Shown: in pieces, positions 1 to 7,970 of the stretch
How the letters are laid out: each line of letters opens with the position of its first letter
How positions within the stretch are numbered: position 1 is the stretch's first letter
NCBI GenBank assembly: GCA_020431945.1
Contig: JAGQHH010000081.1
Location: forward strand, 1-10,644
Source: Cyanobacteria bacterium HKST-UBA02
Lineage (GTDB): Bacteria > Cyanobacteriota > Vampirovibrionia > Obscuribacterales > Obscuribacteraceae
Length of the DNA stretch: 10,644 nucleotides
Reading direction: 5' to 3'
Translations under genes and position numbers: made by a program
The notes under the pieces: model-generated
Databases searched by the model: none
Seen by the model: only the letters and a program-made list of their open reading frames with translations
Told to the model about the DNA's origin: nothing

Positions 1-168
1 CATCAGAACAGCCACCCGCACCCTGTCTGTGGGCACGCTCGAGACAGGTCGCGCCTGGGCGACCATGCATACCTGCTCGACCATTTCCGGCGACGGCATG
101 TCGCCTTCTTTCTGAGCCGCGGCGTTCACGGGCTCGTCGATGGTTCTCTGTGTGTCTTTTCCGGTCAT
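1..168 (-). CDS. N-terminal part of an unrecognised protein, cut by the left edge
   Basis: Reading the minus strand from the ATG at 168-166 gives 56 codons without a stop up to the window edge. The peptide begins MTGKDTQRTIDEPVNAAAQ and ends with a strand-like stretch RVRVAVLM that may start a folded domain. I do not recognise the family. The N-terminus is hydrophilic and has no signal peptide. Support for the gene is the open frame plus a good promoter at 182-209. The start is uncertain. The first ATG would lie only about 7 nt after the predicted transcription start and has only a weak GATAGAG upstream. An in-frame ATG at 99-97 has AGAAGG four nt upstream and would leave a leader of about 76 nt. 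The plus strand is also open in this phase, which lowers certainty. It lies 135 bp downstream of the TPR gene on the same strand but appears to have its own promoter. Confidence 0.5.
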   Translation of the reverse strand, partial: MTGKDTQRTIDEPVNAAAQKEGDMPSPEMVEQVCMVAQARPVSSVPTDRVRVAVLM

Positions 169-181
169 GGCGCTCTATCTT

Positions 182-209
182 ACTATAAAAGACATACTTT
201 TATTGACAA
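182..209 (-). promoter_or_regulatory. Sigma-70-type promoter for the left-edge gene
   Basis: On the minus strand the -35 box is TTGTCA (204-209) and the -10 box is TATAGT (182-187). Each matches consensus at five of six positions, and the spacer is 16 bp. The AT-rich stretch stands out from the GC-richer surroundings. The expected transcription start is near 175, only about 7 nt before the first ATG at 168, so the message would be almost leaderless or translation begins at the ATG at 99. This is a sequence match only. Confidence 0.5.
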
Positions 210-303
210 CCGGGATGTCAGGCCGCCCAAACTTCATATTCCTGAATAATCCCGCTTCAATAGTCCCGCTTTCGGCACCACCGGTAATGCACAGACAGTC
301 CGG

Positions 304-1701
304 CTACATTCCCAGTCGCCTCAGACGAGCCCTGGCACGCTCGGCATTGGCTCCGGTGGGAGCCTCTTTCAAATAGGTCTTATACTCGCTGGCGGCTTCT
401 CTGGTCTTGTTGAGGCGCTCGAGGACGATAGCACGGTTGTAGTGCGCCACCGACAGCTTGCCCATGGACTGAGCGATAGCCAGGCTGTAGGCGGCGTCCG
501 CCTCTTTCAGCCTGCCGCTGCGCTTGAGCAGGAGCCCGTAGAGGTTGTGGACCAGGGGGCAGAGCTGCTCGTGTTTGGCAGCCATAGCCATAGCCTGACG
601 ACATTCCCGCTCGGCACCCAGATAATCACCGCGCCGGCGCAGAGTCTGAGCGAGATTGTAATGCGCTTCGACGAGATCGCCCCGACTCAGGTCTATGGCC
701 TTCTTGAAGGCAGTTATGGAGCCCTGATCTTTTTTCTGCTTCATGAGGGCGAATCCATAATTGTTCCAGGCTGATGGATCCTTTCGATAATCGCCATCCA
801 CCAGGCCTTTGAGCTCTCTCTCCGCCGAAGCGTACTCGCCCCGGGAGAGCATGGTAGAGACGACATCACGCCGGACACCGCCCACCGAGACATCGCGCGG
901 GCCTGGATCGGTAGTCCCCTGGCGTCTGGCCATCAAAGCCTTGAGCTCATCGATCTTGGTCTGGGTATCCTGTCTGTAAGCCTTGTTCTTCTCGTAACCC
1001 AGGGACTTCTGGTAAGCATCCAGGGCCTCGTCCAGGCGGTTCTTGGCAGAGAGAATCAAGCCCAGATGGTAGTAAGCCAGCGAGTAATCGCTTTTCAGGG
1101 AAATCGCCTTGCGTACTTCCTTTTCCGCCCGATCATAGTCTTCCTGGCAGTAATAGACAGCCCCCAGTCCGTTATAAGCCGAATGGAAGTCCGGTTTGAG
1201 CTTGATTGCCTCGAGATAATGCTTGCAGGCTTCACCGTATTGCTTGGAGTCCCGCAGAACGTTAGCCAGGTTGTACTGGAGCTGCGGGTCCTTTCCCTGG
1301 ACGATGCTCAGGGCCAGGTTAAAGAGCTGGGCAGCTTCCTTGAGCCGCTTTTCCTGATAGCGAACCGCTGCCAGGTTGGAGATGCTGGCCGAGAAAAGAG
1401 GATTGATCTCGATGGCTTTCTCGTAAGCCTCGGCAGCCCTTTTCAAATCCCCGGCTCTGTAATAAGTGAGACCCAGGTTGTTATAGGCCTCCGGAACCTC
1501 GGGATCGAGCTTGAGAGCAGCCTCGAACTCGGTCCTGGCCTTGACCAGCTCCCCCTGCTCCAGGAGCAAAGTGCCCTGCTCGAGCCTGAGGGCTACTTCC
1601 GTGGAATACTGGTTTTCGGTCTGGGCTCCGACAGCCCCTGCGCTCAAGAGTGAGGCGAAAAGGAGGCAGATCAATCTGGATTTGAAGACCGAGCCTTGCA
1701 T
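304..1701 (-). CDS. Exported tetratricopeptide (TPR) repeat protein
   Basis: This 465-residue protein has an N-terminal signal peptide: a basic start (FKSR at 6-9), a hydrophobic core (LICLLFASLLSAG) and a likely cleavage site AVGA|QT after residue 26. The rest is TPR helices in two arrays. Units 1-6 cover about residues 36-240 and carry the usual W/Y-NLG, Y and A...A-P signature, for example PEAYNNLGLTYYRAGDL. A charged linker with GTTDPGPRD (about 243-283) follows, then units 7-11 to near the C-terminus, which ends in an Arg-rich helix (ERARARLRRLGM). TPR arrays are protein-binding scaffolds; no enzymatic domain is present. It probably acts outside the cytoplasmic membrane, partner unknown. 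In-frame ATGs lie at 1752, 1713 and 1701. I chose 1701 because it puts the signal peptide at the N-terminus. None has a clear Shine-Dalgarno site. It is divergent from mfd, and no terminator is evident after the stop. Confidence 0.88.
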   Translation of the reverse strand: MQGSVFKSRLICLLFASLLSAGAVGAQTENQYSTEVALRLEQGTLLLEQGELVKARTEFEAALKLDPEVPEAYNNLGLTYYRAGDLKRAAEAYEKAIEINPLFSASISNLAAVRYQEKRLKEAAQLFNLALSIVQGKDPQLQYNLANVLRDSKQYGEACKHYLEAIKLKPDFHSAYNGLGAVYYCQEDYDRAEKEVRKAISLKSDYSLAYYHLGLILSAKNRLDEALDAYQKSLGYEKNKAYRQDTQTKIDELKALMARRQGTTDPGPRDVSVGGVRRDVVSTMLSRGEYASAERELKGLVDGDYRKDPSAWNNYGFALMKQKKDQGSITAFKKAIDLSRGDLVEAHYNLAQTLRRRGDYLGAERECRQAMAMAAKHEQLCPLVHNLYGLLLKRSGRLKEADAAYSLAIAQSMGKLSVAHYNRAIVLERLNKTREAASEYKTYLKEAPTGANAERARARLRRLGM

Positions 1702-1708
1702 GAGATTG

Positions 1709-1714
1709 ATCATA
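1709..1714 (-). promoter_or_regulatory. Possible -10 box for the TPR gene
   Basis: TATGAT on the minus strand matches the -10 consensus at five of six positions and ends 7 nt before the ATG at 1701, so the message would be leaderless if it is used. No convincing -35 lies 16-18 bp upstream (TGTTCC is the hexamer there). It is a weak candidate only. Confidence 0.2.
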
Positions 1715-1751
1715 CAGAAACTTAGCGTTCTGGAACACCGGCAAACAGACA

Positions 1752-1760
1752 TGTTAAGAT
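1752..1760 (+). promoter_or_regulatory. Possible extended -10 promoter for mfd
   Basis: TGtTAAGAT has the TGn extension before a four-of-six -10 hexamer and lies about 70 bp before the mfd start. The -35 region is poor. It is the best plus-strand candidate I can see in the gap between the divergent TPR and mfd genes, but the match is weak. Confidence 0.2.
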
Positions 1761-1830
1761 ACTCGTTTGCCTTCTCACCCTGCCTGCGCTGCAGCTTTTA
1801 GCAAAATGCAGCCGGAAACCCGAAAAAGAA

Positions 1831-4800
1831 ATGCGTGAAAATCAACTGGCAGACGCGCTGCACTATTCATTTCTGAACTCCCCGAATTATGCCCGGCTGC
1901 TATCCCGGACGGCCCGAGCCAGCCATGCCGAGCTGAATATGGCCGGTCTCACCGACTCCGCCAAAAGCCTGGTGATGAGCTGTCTTCAGCACGAGATCAA
2001 ACGTCCTCTCTTTCTTGTCGTCCAGGACAATCACACCGCCGCCCATTATCTCCAGGAGCTCTCTTATCTGAGCCGGTACAAAGTACTGCTCTACCCGGCT
2101 TCTGAAGTATCGCCCTACGAGCAGGTTCTGAGCTCGCCGGATAATGTCGCCTCCCAGATGGAGGTGCTGCAACTTCTCCTTTCCGAGCCGCAAGAACCAT
2201 ATGTGGTGGTAGTCGCCGCCCGCGCCCTCATGCAGAGGGTGCTGCCCGAGACGGTGCTCAAAAGCAATATCCTGAAATTCCATGTCGGCCAGAGCATCGA
2301 GACTGAAGATCTGGCAAGACGCCTGGTGCGCCTGGGTTATACCAGGGAGAGCCTGGTCACTCTCCGAGGCGAGTTCAGTATTCGGGGAGACATCGTCGAT
2401 ATCTTCCCGAGCTCCGGCGCCCCCATGCGCATCGAGCTTTTCGGCGACGAAATCGAGTCGATCAGGCTTTTCAGCATCGACAGCCAGCGCTCTGTGGAAG
2501 AGACCGAAACAGCGACTATACCGCCACGCTGGTGGGTGATTCTCGAAAGCGAGAACGAAGAGCGCGACAACCTGGTGGCAAAACTCCAGGAGATCACCGA
2601 CCGGGAGATAGCCAAGCTCCCGGATCAGGCGGCCGACACCCTGCGATCGGTGATGGAGAACGACCTCACCGCCCTCGCCTCCGGCGGTTATCCGGAATCG
2701 GTGGAGTATTACGCCCCCTATATCCACGAGAAAGGCGAGCAGGAGAGCTTCGCCAGCCTGGTTGACTATGTGCCGGAAGAAGCCCTGATCGCCTTCGACG
2801 AATGGGACTCCGTCGCCCAGTCCCTGGCGTCTTATGAAGACAAGCTCTCGAAATCATTCAACGAAGGTCTGGAAAGCGGCAGGCTCCTGCCCCTTCCCGG
2901 TCCGCTGCATCTCGAGTCGGACCAGGTGCTCACCGGGTTCAAGAACCACCAGAGGATCTTCATATCAAGCCTGCCGGTTTTCGAGGAGCAGGACAAAGAG
3001 GCGGTGGTGGAGTTCACTGCCAAGCCCATCGAGAAATTCGGCAATCAAATGGATCTGGTGGTGGATAAAATCAGAGCCTGGCGCCAGGAGGGCTATCGGG
3101 TAGTGATTTCCACCGAGCAGCCCCAGAGGATCATGGGCATCCTGCGCGAATGGGACTGCCCGGCCCGTTATGTAGCCGGTCCCGGCGACTCGACCCAGGT
3201 TAGAAGTGGAGCTGGTGCCGGTCCCAGCCTCAACAATGAAGACGCCGAAAAGACTCCTCTCGAGCGCGACACCTCGGTCTTCGTCACCCGTTATGGATTT
3301 ATCCACGGCTTTGTCATCCATGACGAGAAGCTCGTCTCCATCACCGACGGCGAGATGTTCGGTCTCAAACGCAAACCCACGGTCTACCGCAGACCAGCCA
3401 CCGAAAAGAGCTATGAGCGATTCACCTCGGTTTCGGATCTGAAAGTCGGCGACTATGTGGTGCACATCAAGCAGGGAATCGGACAGTTCACCGGCGTCCA
3501 GCGCATCTCGGTGGACAAGCAGCAGCGTGAATATCTGACCGTTCAGTATGCCGGGGACGACAAGCTCTATGTGCCGGTGGACCAGATCAACCTGCTTTCC
3601 CGTTACCGCGGCGCCGGTGACCACGCCCCGAGACTCTCGAGGCTGGGGGGCGCCGAATGGGAATCCACCAAGAAAAGAGTAAAACGCTCGGTCAAACAGA
3701 TTGCCGAGGATCTGGTCAATCTCTATGCCCTGCGCGCCAAGCAGGAAGGCTACCAGTGCGTGCCGGACACGCCCTGGCAGTACGAGATGGAAGAAGCATT
3801 TCCTTTCGAGGAGACCCCGGATCAATGGAAAGCCATTCAAGATCTGAAATCGGACCTCGAATCGAAAAAGCCTACTGACCGACTGATCTGCGGTGACGTG
3901 GGCTTCGGCAAAACCGAAGTCGCCATCCGGGGCATCTTCAAGACAGTGATGTCGGGTAAGCAGGCAGCCGTCCTGGTACCGACCACGATACTGGCTCAAC
4001 AGCACTTCAATACCATCAGCGAGCGCTTCGCTCCCTACCCGATCAAAGTAGGTCTGCTCTCTCGCTTCCGCACCGCCAAAGAGCAGCGTGAAGTGGTGCG
4101 CCGTCTGGCCACCGGTGAATGCGACGTAGTGGTGGGCACCCACCGCATGCTCCAGAAAGACATAGGCTTCAAAGATCTCGGCCTGGTGATCATCGATGAG
4201 GAGCACCGTTTCGGAGTCGCCCACAAAGAGAAGCTCAAGCAGCTCCGGGTCATGGTGGACGTCCTCACCATGTCCGCCACCCCCATTCCCCGCACACTGC
4301 ATATGGCACTATCGGGAACCCGGGACATGTCATTGATCAACACCCCGCCCACCAACCGCAGTCCGGTCAAGACCTTCGTGGGCGAATACAAGTTGCCCCT
4401 CGTGCGCACAGCCATCCTGCACGAGATGGAGCGTGGCGGACAGATTTATTTCGTCCACAACAGAGTGGACTCCATAGAGCAGATTTATATGGAGCTCAAG
4501 ACCCTGGTGCCGGAGGCCAGGATCATCGTCGGTCACGGTCAGATGCCCGAGCGCGAGCTCGAGAATGTCATGCTCGCCTTCAACGCTCATGAATATGACA
4601 TTCTGCTCTGCACCACCATCATCGAGTCCGGTCTCGACATCCCCAACGCCAATACGATCATCATCAATGAGGCGGATAAATTCGGACTGGCGCAGCTCTA
4701 TCAGTTACGAGGCCGGGTCGGCCGCTCGGATGTCCAGGCCTATTCCTATTGTCTCTTCCGCCCCCAGAAAGTTCTCTCGGAACAGGCTCAAAGCCGCCTG

Positions 4801-5475
4801 AAAGCAATCAGGGAGTTCACTTCCCTGGGCTCCGGCTACCAGATCGCCCTGCGCGACATGGAGATCAGAGGAGTCGGCAATATTCTAGGCTCCGAGCAAC
4901 ACGGTCATATGATCTCGGTGGGCTTCGACCTCTATTGCAAGCTCCTGGGCGAGAGCATCAACGAGCTCAAGGGCAATACCGTGGCCACCGATCTCGACTC
5001 CCAGATCGACCTTAACGTCACTGCTTTCATCCCCGACACCTATATCCAGGACAACGAGCAGAGACTGATCGAATACAAGCGCCTGGCTGATGTCACCACT
5101 GAAAGAGAGCTGGACTTCCTTCTGGAAGAATGGAAAGACCGCTTCGGCACCATCCCCCGGGAAGCCCTCCAGCTGGTCAAGGTAATCAAGCTTCGTCTGC
5201 TTGCCAGCCTCGCCCAGGTGACCCAGATCAAGCCCGACATGATGGGTATAAGAATGATGGTCAATTACCGGTTGCAACAATGGCTGCCCATTCAGAACAG
5301 CCTGCCAAAAAATCTGGCACGGCTTACAATATATAAACCGGGGATTGCCGGAGGTCAGGGATCGAGTCCCTATATAACCGTAAAAGCAGACGGAATGTCC
5401 CCGGAAGAACAGCTCGATTTGATTCAGGATCTTCTTGATGCTATGGTTTCAAACAGTCAGGCCTGCCCCAGTTAA
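1831..5475 (+). CDS. mfd: Transcription-repair coupling factor Mfd
   Basis: This 1214-residue superfamily 2 DNA translocase removes RNA polymerase stalled at DNA lesions and recruits UvrA for nucleotide excision repair in the cytoplasm. The N-terminal UvrB-like module (about 1-330) has the degenerate, non-ATPase P-loop region GLTDSAKSL and the conserved RGEFSIRGDIVDIFP (179-193). The RNA-polymerase-interacting, CarD-like domain spans about 536-600 (DLKVGDYVVHIKQGIGQF, LYVPVDQINLLSRY). The motor follows: Walker A GDVGFGKT (688-695), DEEH box (789-792), MSATPIPRT (814-822), motif V ESGLDIP (932-938) and motif VI QLYQLRGRVGRS (955-966). The TRCF C-terminal domain runs to the end. Length is near the family norm of about 1150. 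A Gly/Ala/Ser-rich stretch at about 448-480 (RSGAGAGPS) precedes the interaction domain and looks like an extended linker. The start follows a purine-rich GAAAAAGAA, a weak ribosome site; the ATG at 1806 is out of frame. All catalytic motifs are intact. Confidence 0.98.
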   Translation: MRENQLADALHYSFLNSPNYARLLSRTARASHAELNMAGLTDSAKSLVMSCLQHEIKRPLFLVVQDNHTAAHYLQELSYLSRYKVLLYPASEVSPYEQVLSSPDNVASQMEVLQLLLSEPQEPYVVVVAARALMQRVLPETVLKSNILKFHVGQSIETEDLARRLVRLGYTRESLVTLRGEFSIRGDIVDIFPSSGAPMRIELFGDEIESIRLFSIDSQRSVEETETATIPPRWWVILESENEERDNLVAKLQEITDREIAKLPDQAADTLRSVMENDLTALASGGYPESVEYYAPYIHEKGEQESFASLVDYVPEEALIAFDEWDSVAQSLASYEDKLSKSFNEGLESGRLLPLPGPLHLESDQVLTGFKNHQRIFISSLPVFEEQDKEAVVEFTAKPIEKFGNQMDLVVDKIRAWRQEGYRVVISTEQPQRIMGILREWDCPARYVAGPGDSTQVRSGAGAGPSLNNEDAEKTPLERDTSVFVTRYGFIHGFVIHDEKLVSITDGEMFGLKRKPTVYRRPATEKSYERFTSVSDLKVGDYVVHIKQGIGQFTGVQRISVDKQQREYLTVQYAGDDKLYVPVDQINLLSRYRGAGDHAPRLSRLGGAEWESTKKRVKRSVKQIAEDLVNLYALRAKQEGYQCVPDTPWQYEMEEAFPFEETPDQWKAIQDLKSDLESKKPTDRLICGDVGFGKTEVAIRGIFKTVMSGKQAAVLVPTTILAQQHFNTISERFAPYPIKVGLLSRFRTAKEQREVVRRLATGECDVVVGTHRMLQKDIGFKDLGLVIIDEEHRFGVAHKEKLKQLRVMVDVLTMSATPIPRTLHMALSGTRDMSLINTPPTNRSPVKTFVGEYKLPLVRTAILHEMERGGQIYFVHNRVDSIEQIYMELKTLVPEARIIVGHGQMPERELENVMLAFNAHEYDILLCTTIIESGLDIPNANTIIINEADKFGLAQLYQLRGRVGRSDVQAYSYCLFRPQKVLSEQAQSRLKAIREFTSLGSGYQIALRDMEIRGVGNILGSEQHGHMISVGFDLYCKLLGESINELKGNTVATDLDSQIDLNVTAFIPDTYIQDNEQRLIEYKRLADVTTERELDFLLEEWKDRFGTIPREALQLVKVIKLRLLASLAQVTQIKPDMMGIRMMVNYRLQQWLPIQNSLPKNLARLTIYKPGIAGGQGSSPYITVKADGMSPEEQLDLIQDLLDAMVSNSQACPS

Positions 5476-5488
5476 AGACGAATTCGCC

Positions 5489-5493
5489 AGGAG
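5489..5493 (+). promoter_or_regulatory. Ribosome binding site that fixes the TTG start of the foldase gene
   Basis: AGGAG lies in the 24-bp gap after mfd. It abuts the TTG at 5494 (no spacing) but sits 6 nt before the TTG at 5500, which is the better start. No ATG in frame lies before the signal peptide. Confidence 0.6.
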
Positions 5494-5499
5494 TTGGAA

Positions 5500-6924
5500 T
5501 TGAGAGTAGCCTTGCTAGTATCGGTCGCCTCGCTCGTGGCTATCCCGCTGTTTGCAGGCGGCTGCACCCAGCCTGAAGCAAAGAAAGAGAGCACCGCCGT
5601 GACCCCCGGTCCGGAGACTCAAAAGCCCGGAGACATTCGGGTAGCCGGCTCGAAGCTGATTCATTTCCATGGCATCACCGAGAAGATCAACCGGGAGCGC
5701 ATTCCCGAAACCGCCATCATCTGCACGGTGGGCGATGACGCCATCAATGTCAGCGACTATAAGAATGCTTTCCGGTACAAGCAGGGTCAGGCCAAGCAGA
5801 TGCTGCAGCCGAATCCGCAGCTCCAGCGCAACCTTGTCAAACGAGCCGAGAACCTGGGCATAAAACTGACCGACGAAGAAGCGAAAAGTCTCCTGGAGAA
5901 GTCCAAGGCACAGGGAGGCAAACAGCTTCAGGACATGTTCAAGTCGGGCAAGGTGAAAGAGAAGGATTTCGACAAACAGGTCCTGCAAATGGGTCTGGCT
6001 TTGAAAGCCACCAACCACGAGATCGAGGAGAACCTTCTCAACGAGATGATCAACAATTCTCTCCTTCTCCAGGCAGCCCGGCATGCCGGTCTCGGCAAGA
6101 CAGCCTTCAACAGGTATGTGGAGTTCAAGCACTCCCCCAACTACAAAGAGGCTCTCAAGCTCACCACTCTCACCCCGAACCAGCTCAAAGACGCCGTCAT
6201 CGAGGACTTTCTCATCTCGCTGATGAAAGAGAAAATCATCAAAAAGGCCGAGATCAGCGACAAGTCGGTGTACGACGTTTATTTGAGTATGCGGGACCAG
6301 CGTTTCCGGCACCCGGGCAGGTTTCGCTGGAGCCAGATTTTCGTAGCAGCGCCCCTGGCTGACTTCGGTATCTATCCGAGCATGGCCACGGCAATCAAGC
6401 GCGAATATCCGAAGAAAACAGCCCAGGAGCAAGCCGAGATGGTGAAGAGTCTCGATCAGGCCCAGGCTAAGAAAGCCAATGACCTTCTGGCACGAGCCCT
6501 GAGGGGTGAGGATTTCGCCAGGCTGGCCAACGAGAAGACCGATGACGCACCGGCCCGGGCATCCAAGACAGGGGGCGATATGGGCTTCGCCACTGTTTCC
6601 AAGCTCAACTCCACGACAATCTTCAGACCGATAAGCACCGCCATTCAGACCATGAACAAGGGTGACATCTATCCCAAGCCGGTGAGAACCCCCGCCGGAT
6701 ATCACATAATCAAGCTCACCGACAAAACGGCTCCTGGCTATCTACCCTTCGACGAAGTCAAGGACGAGCTCAAGCCTCGCATGGCCCAGAAAGTTGCCGG
6801 ACTGGCAGTGATGGAATGGCTGCTCAAACAGCGAGAGACCGTCCCGATTACCTTCACCCGGCAATTCTCGGACATAGTTCCCAAGGACGGAATCCTGCAA
6901 CAGAGAGTGCCGGATTCGAAATGA
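5500..6924 (+). CDS. SurA/PrsA-like parvulin-type peptidyl-prolyl isomerase, probable lipoprotein
   Basis: This 474-residue exported foldase (TTG start) has a hydrophobic signal segment ending LFAGGC, with C21 or nearby as the lipidated residue. The box is weak (Ala at -3) but fits the general lipoprotein pattern, and a Lys/Glu-rich tether follows. A SurA-type helical N-domain begins with ICTVGDDAINVSDY and extends to about residue 265. A parvulin (rotamase) domain spans about 272-410: FRWSQIFVAAP, RGEDFARLANEK, SKTGGDMGF and PAGYHIIKL (398-406). It should help proteins fold outside the cytoplasmic membrane. Oddities: the first strand reads WSQIF where active parvulins usually have SHIL, so one active-site His appears to be Gln. 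About 40 extra residues (AIKREYPKKTAQEQAEMV region) separate that strand from the first helix. It starts 24 bp after mfd, so the two probably form an operon. The family is clear; isomerase activity is not. Confidence 0.9.
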   Translation: MRVALLVSVASLVAIPLFAGGCTQPEAKKESTAVTPGPETQKPGDIRVAGSKLIHFHGITEKINRERIPETAIICTVGDDAINVSDYKNAFRYKQGQAKQMLQPNPQLQRNLVKRAENLGIKLTDEEAKSLLEKSKAQGGKQLQDMFKSGKVKEKDFDKQVLQMGLALKATNHEIEENLLNEMINNSLLLQAARHAGLGKTAFNRYVEFKHSPNYKEALKLTTLTPNQLKDAVIEDFLISLMKEKIIKKAEISDKSVYDVYLSMRDQRFRHPGRFRWSQIFVAAPLADFGIYPSMATAIKREYPKKTAQEQAEMVKSLDQAQAKKANDLLARALRGEDFARLANEKTDDAPARASKTGGDMGFATVSKLNSTTIFRPISTAIQTMNKGDIYPKPVRTPAGYHIIKLTDKTAPGYLPFDEVKDELKPRMAQKVAGLAVMEWLLKQRETVPITFTRQFSDIVPKDGILQQRVPDSK

Positions 6925-6937
6925 GAACATATTGAGA

Positions 6938-6958
6938 TCAGGACAGCCCTGACGTTTT
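6938..6958 (+). terminator. Weak hairpin plus T-run after the foldase gene
   Basis: A 5-bp stem TCAGG/CCTGA with loop ACAGC is followed by CG and TTTT. It could end or attenuate the mfd-foldase transcript before the next gene, but the stem is short. Confidence 0.25.
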
Positions 6959-7003
6959 CAAGCTGAGATAATGACCCTCGTACAGAAAGAGGGGCAAGAT
7001 ATC

Positions 7004-7882
7004 ATGTTGAGACCGAACACACTGAACAAAAGAAACAAGCTTTTGCTGACGGCGTTGTGCTCTGGTCTGGTAGCAACCGCATTCGGTACTACGCTCGAGG
7101 CTCAAGCCAAGAAGAGCAAGAAATCAGACAAAGCCGCTGCCACTAAAACCGATAACAAAGCCGCAGCCAAAGAGCGGCTTACCGAAGGCGTCAAGCTCCT
7201 GATGTTCAAGAACTCCAGGGCGGCTCTCGCCAAGTTCAACGAAGCCCTCAGACTCGATCCTGACTTCGCTCTCGCCTATGCAAACCGTGCCAACGTCTGC
7301 ATGCTCATGGATAATCCCAAGGAAGCCATTGCCGACGCCACCAAGGCGATCAGCCTGAATCCCAATCTCGCTGCCGCCTATGTCAATCGCTCCTGGGCCT
7401 ACAACAAGACCAGGCAATACGACAAAGCTATCGCCGACTGCGACAAAGCTATCGCTCTCAAATCGGATCTGATCATGGCCTACACCAACCGTTCCCATGC
7501 CTACAATCAGCTCGAGAAGCATGATCTCGCTCTCAAAGACTGCAACAAGATCATCTCTCTCAATCCGAACTTCCCCATGGCTTATCTCAATCGCGCTCAT
7601 ACCAATATAGGTCTGGGCAATTTCAAAGACGCCGTCACCGATTGCAACAAGGTGATCGAGCTCAATCCCCACCTGTCCAAAGCCTATCTCAACCGCGGTC
7701 ATGCCAGACGCGAGCTGGGTCAGCTCGACGAAGCCATGACCGATATCGACAAGGCGATTTCCATGAACGGCAAGCTGGCCTCGGCCTACTACAACCGTTC
7801 CCGGATCTACGAGGCCAAAGCCGACCAGGATCTCGAGAAAGCCAAGAAACTCGGCTTCGTTCACCAGGTCGACGACGACTAA
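7004..7882 (+). CDS. Exported TPR repeat protein with seven tandem units
   Basis: This 292-residue protein has a signal peptide (LNKRNK then LLLTALCSGLVATAFG, likely cleavage near EAQA|KK at 35/36) and a Lys/Ala-rich stretch (KKSKKSDKAAATK). Seven TPR units of 34 residues follow, the last one truncated. The units are unusually regular: each helix A starts with AY-NR (AYANRAN, AYVNRSW, AYTNRSH, AYLNRAH, AYLNRGH, AYYNRSR) and each helix B ends near A-L-P. The ring of Asn-Arg at fixed positions suggests a uniform groove. It should be a protein-binding scaffold outside the cytoplasmic membrane; the partner is unknown. I chose the ATG at 7004 because AAAGAGGGG (6986-6994) lies 9 nt upstream and the signal peptide then starts normally. 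An in-frame ATG at 6971 would add 11 hydrophilic residues and has no good ribosome site. It lies 79 bp after the foldase gene and is closed by a strong hairpin. Confidence 0.88.
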   Translation: MLRPNTLNKRNKLLLTALCSGLVATAFGTTLEAQAKKSKKSDKAAATKTDNKAAAKERLTEGVKLLMFKNSRAALAKFNEALRLDPDFALAYANRANVCMLMDNPKEAIADATKAISLNPNLAAAYVNRSWAYNKTRQYDKAIADCDKAIALKSDLIMAYTNRSHAYNQLEKHDLALKDCNKIISLNPNFPMAYLNRAHTNIGLGNFKDAVTDCNKVIELNPHLSKAYLNRGHARRELGQLDEAMTDIDKAISMNGKLASAYYNRSRIYEAKADQDLEKAKKLGFVHQVDDD

Positions 7883-7909
7883 CAGGCCGAATCGACCACC
7901 GAAACAAAA

Positions 7910-7941
7910 CGCCAGGTTCGCGATTCGAACCTGGCGCTTTT
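7910..7941. terminator. Bidirectional intrinsic terminator between convergent genes
   Basis: A perfect 11-bp inverted repeat, CGCCAGGTTCG (7910-7920) and CGAACCTGGCG (7926-7936), encloses a 5-nt loop. Downstream on the plus strand is C then TTTT (7938-7941) and ATATA. On the minus strand the stem is followed directly by TTTTG. It can therefore stop both the TPR gene on its left and the repeat-protein gene on its right. Confidence 0.85.
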
Positions 7942-7970
7942 ATATAGTGTGTCGTACTGCCGACTTCCGA

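Noticed and set aside
203..208. Plus-strand TTGACA as a forward promoter
   Set aside because: No -10 hexamer lies 15-19 bp downstream and no plus-strand gene follows; the site overlaps the -35 of the minus-strand promoter.
140..376. Plus-strand open frame of 78 codons across the left intergenic region
   Set aside because: It overlaps the promoter, the left-edge gene start and the 3' end of the TPR gene, with no ribosome site or recognisable protein.
2965..4302. Long minus-strand open frame (445 codons) opposite mfd
   Set aside because: It lies wholly inside mfd, whose catalytic motifs are intact in the plus frame. Its composition (His/Leu/Val-rich) is typical of an antisense frame in GC-rich coding DNA.
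5515..6705. Long minus-strand open frame (396 codons) opposite the foldase gene
   Set aside because: It is antisense to a clear parvulin-family gene and shows no recognisable domain or ribosome site.
7124..7864. Minus-strand repetitive open frame opposite the TPR gene
   Set aside because: Its apparent repeats are the mirror of the 102-bp TPR units on the plus strand.
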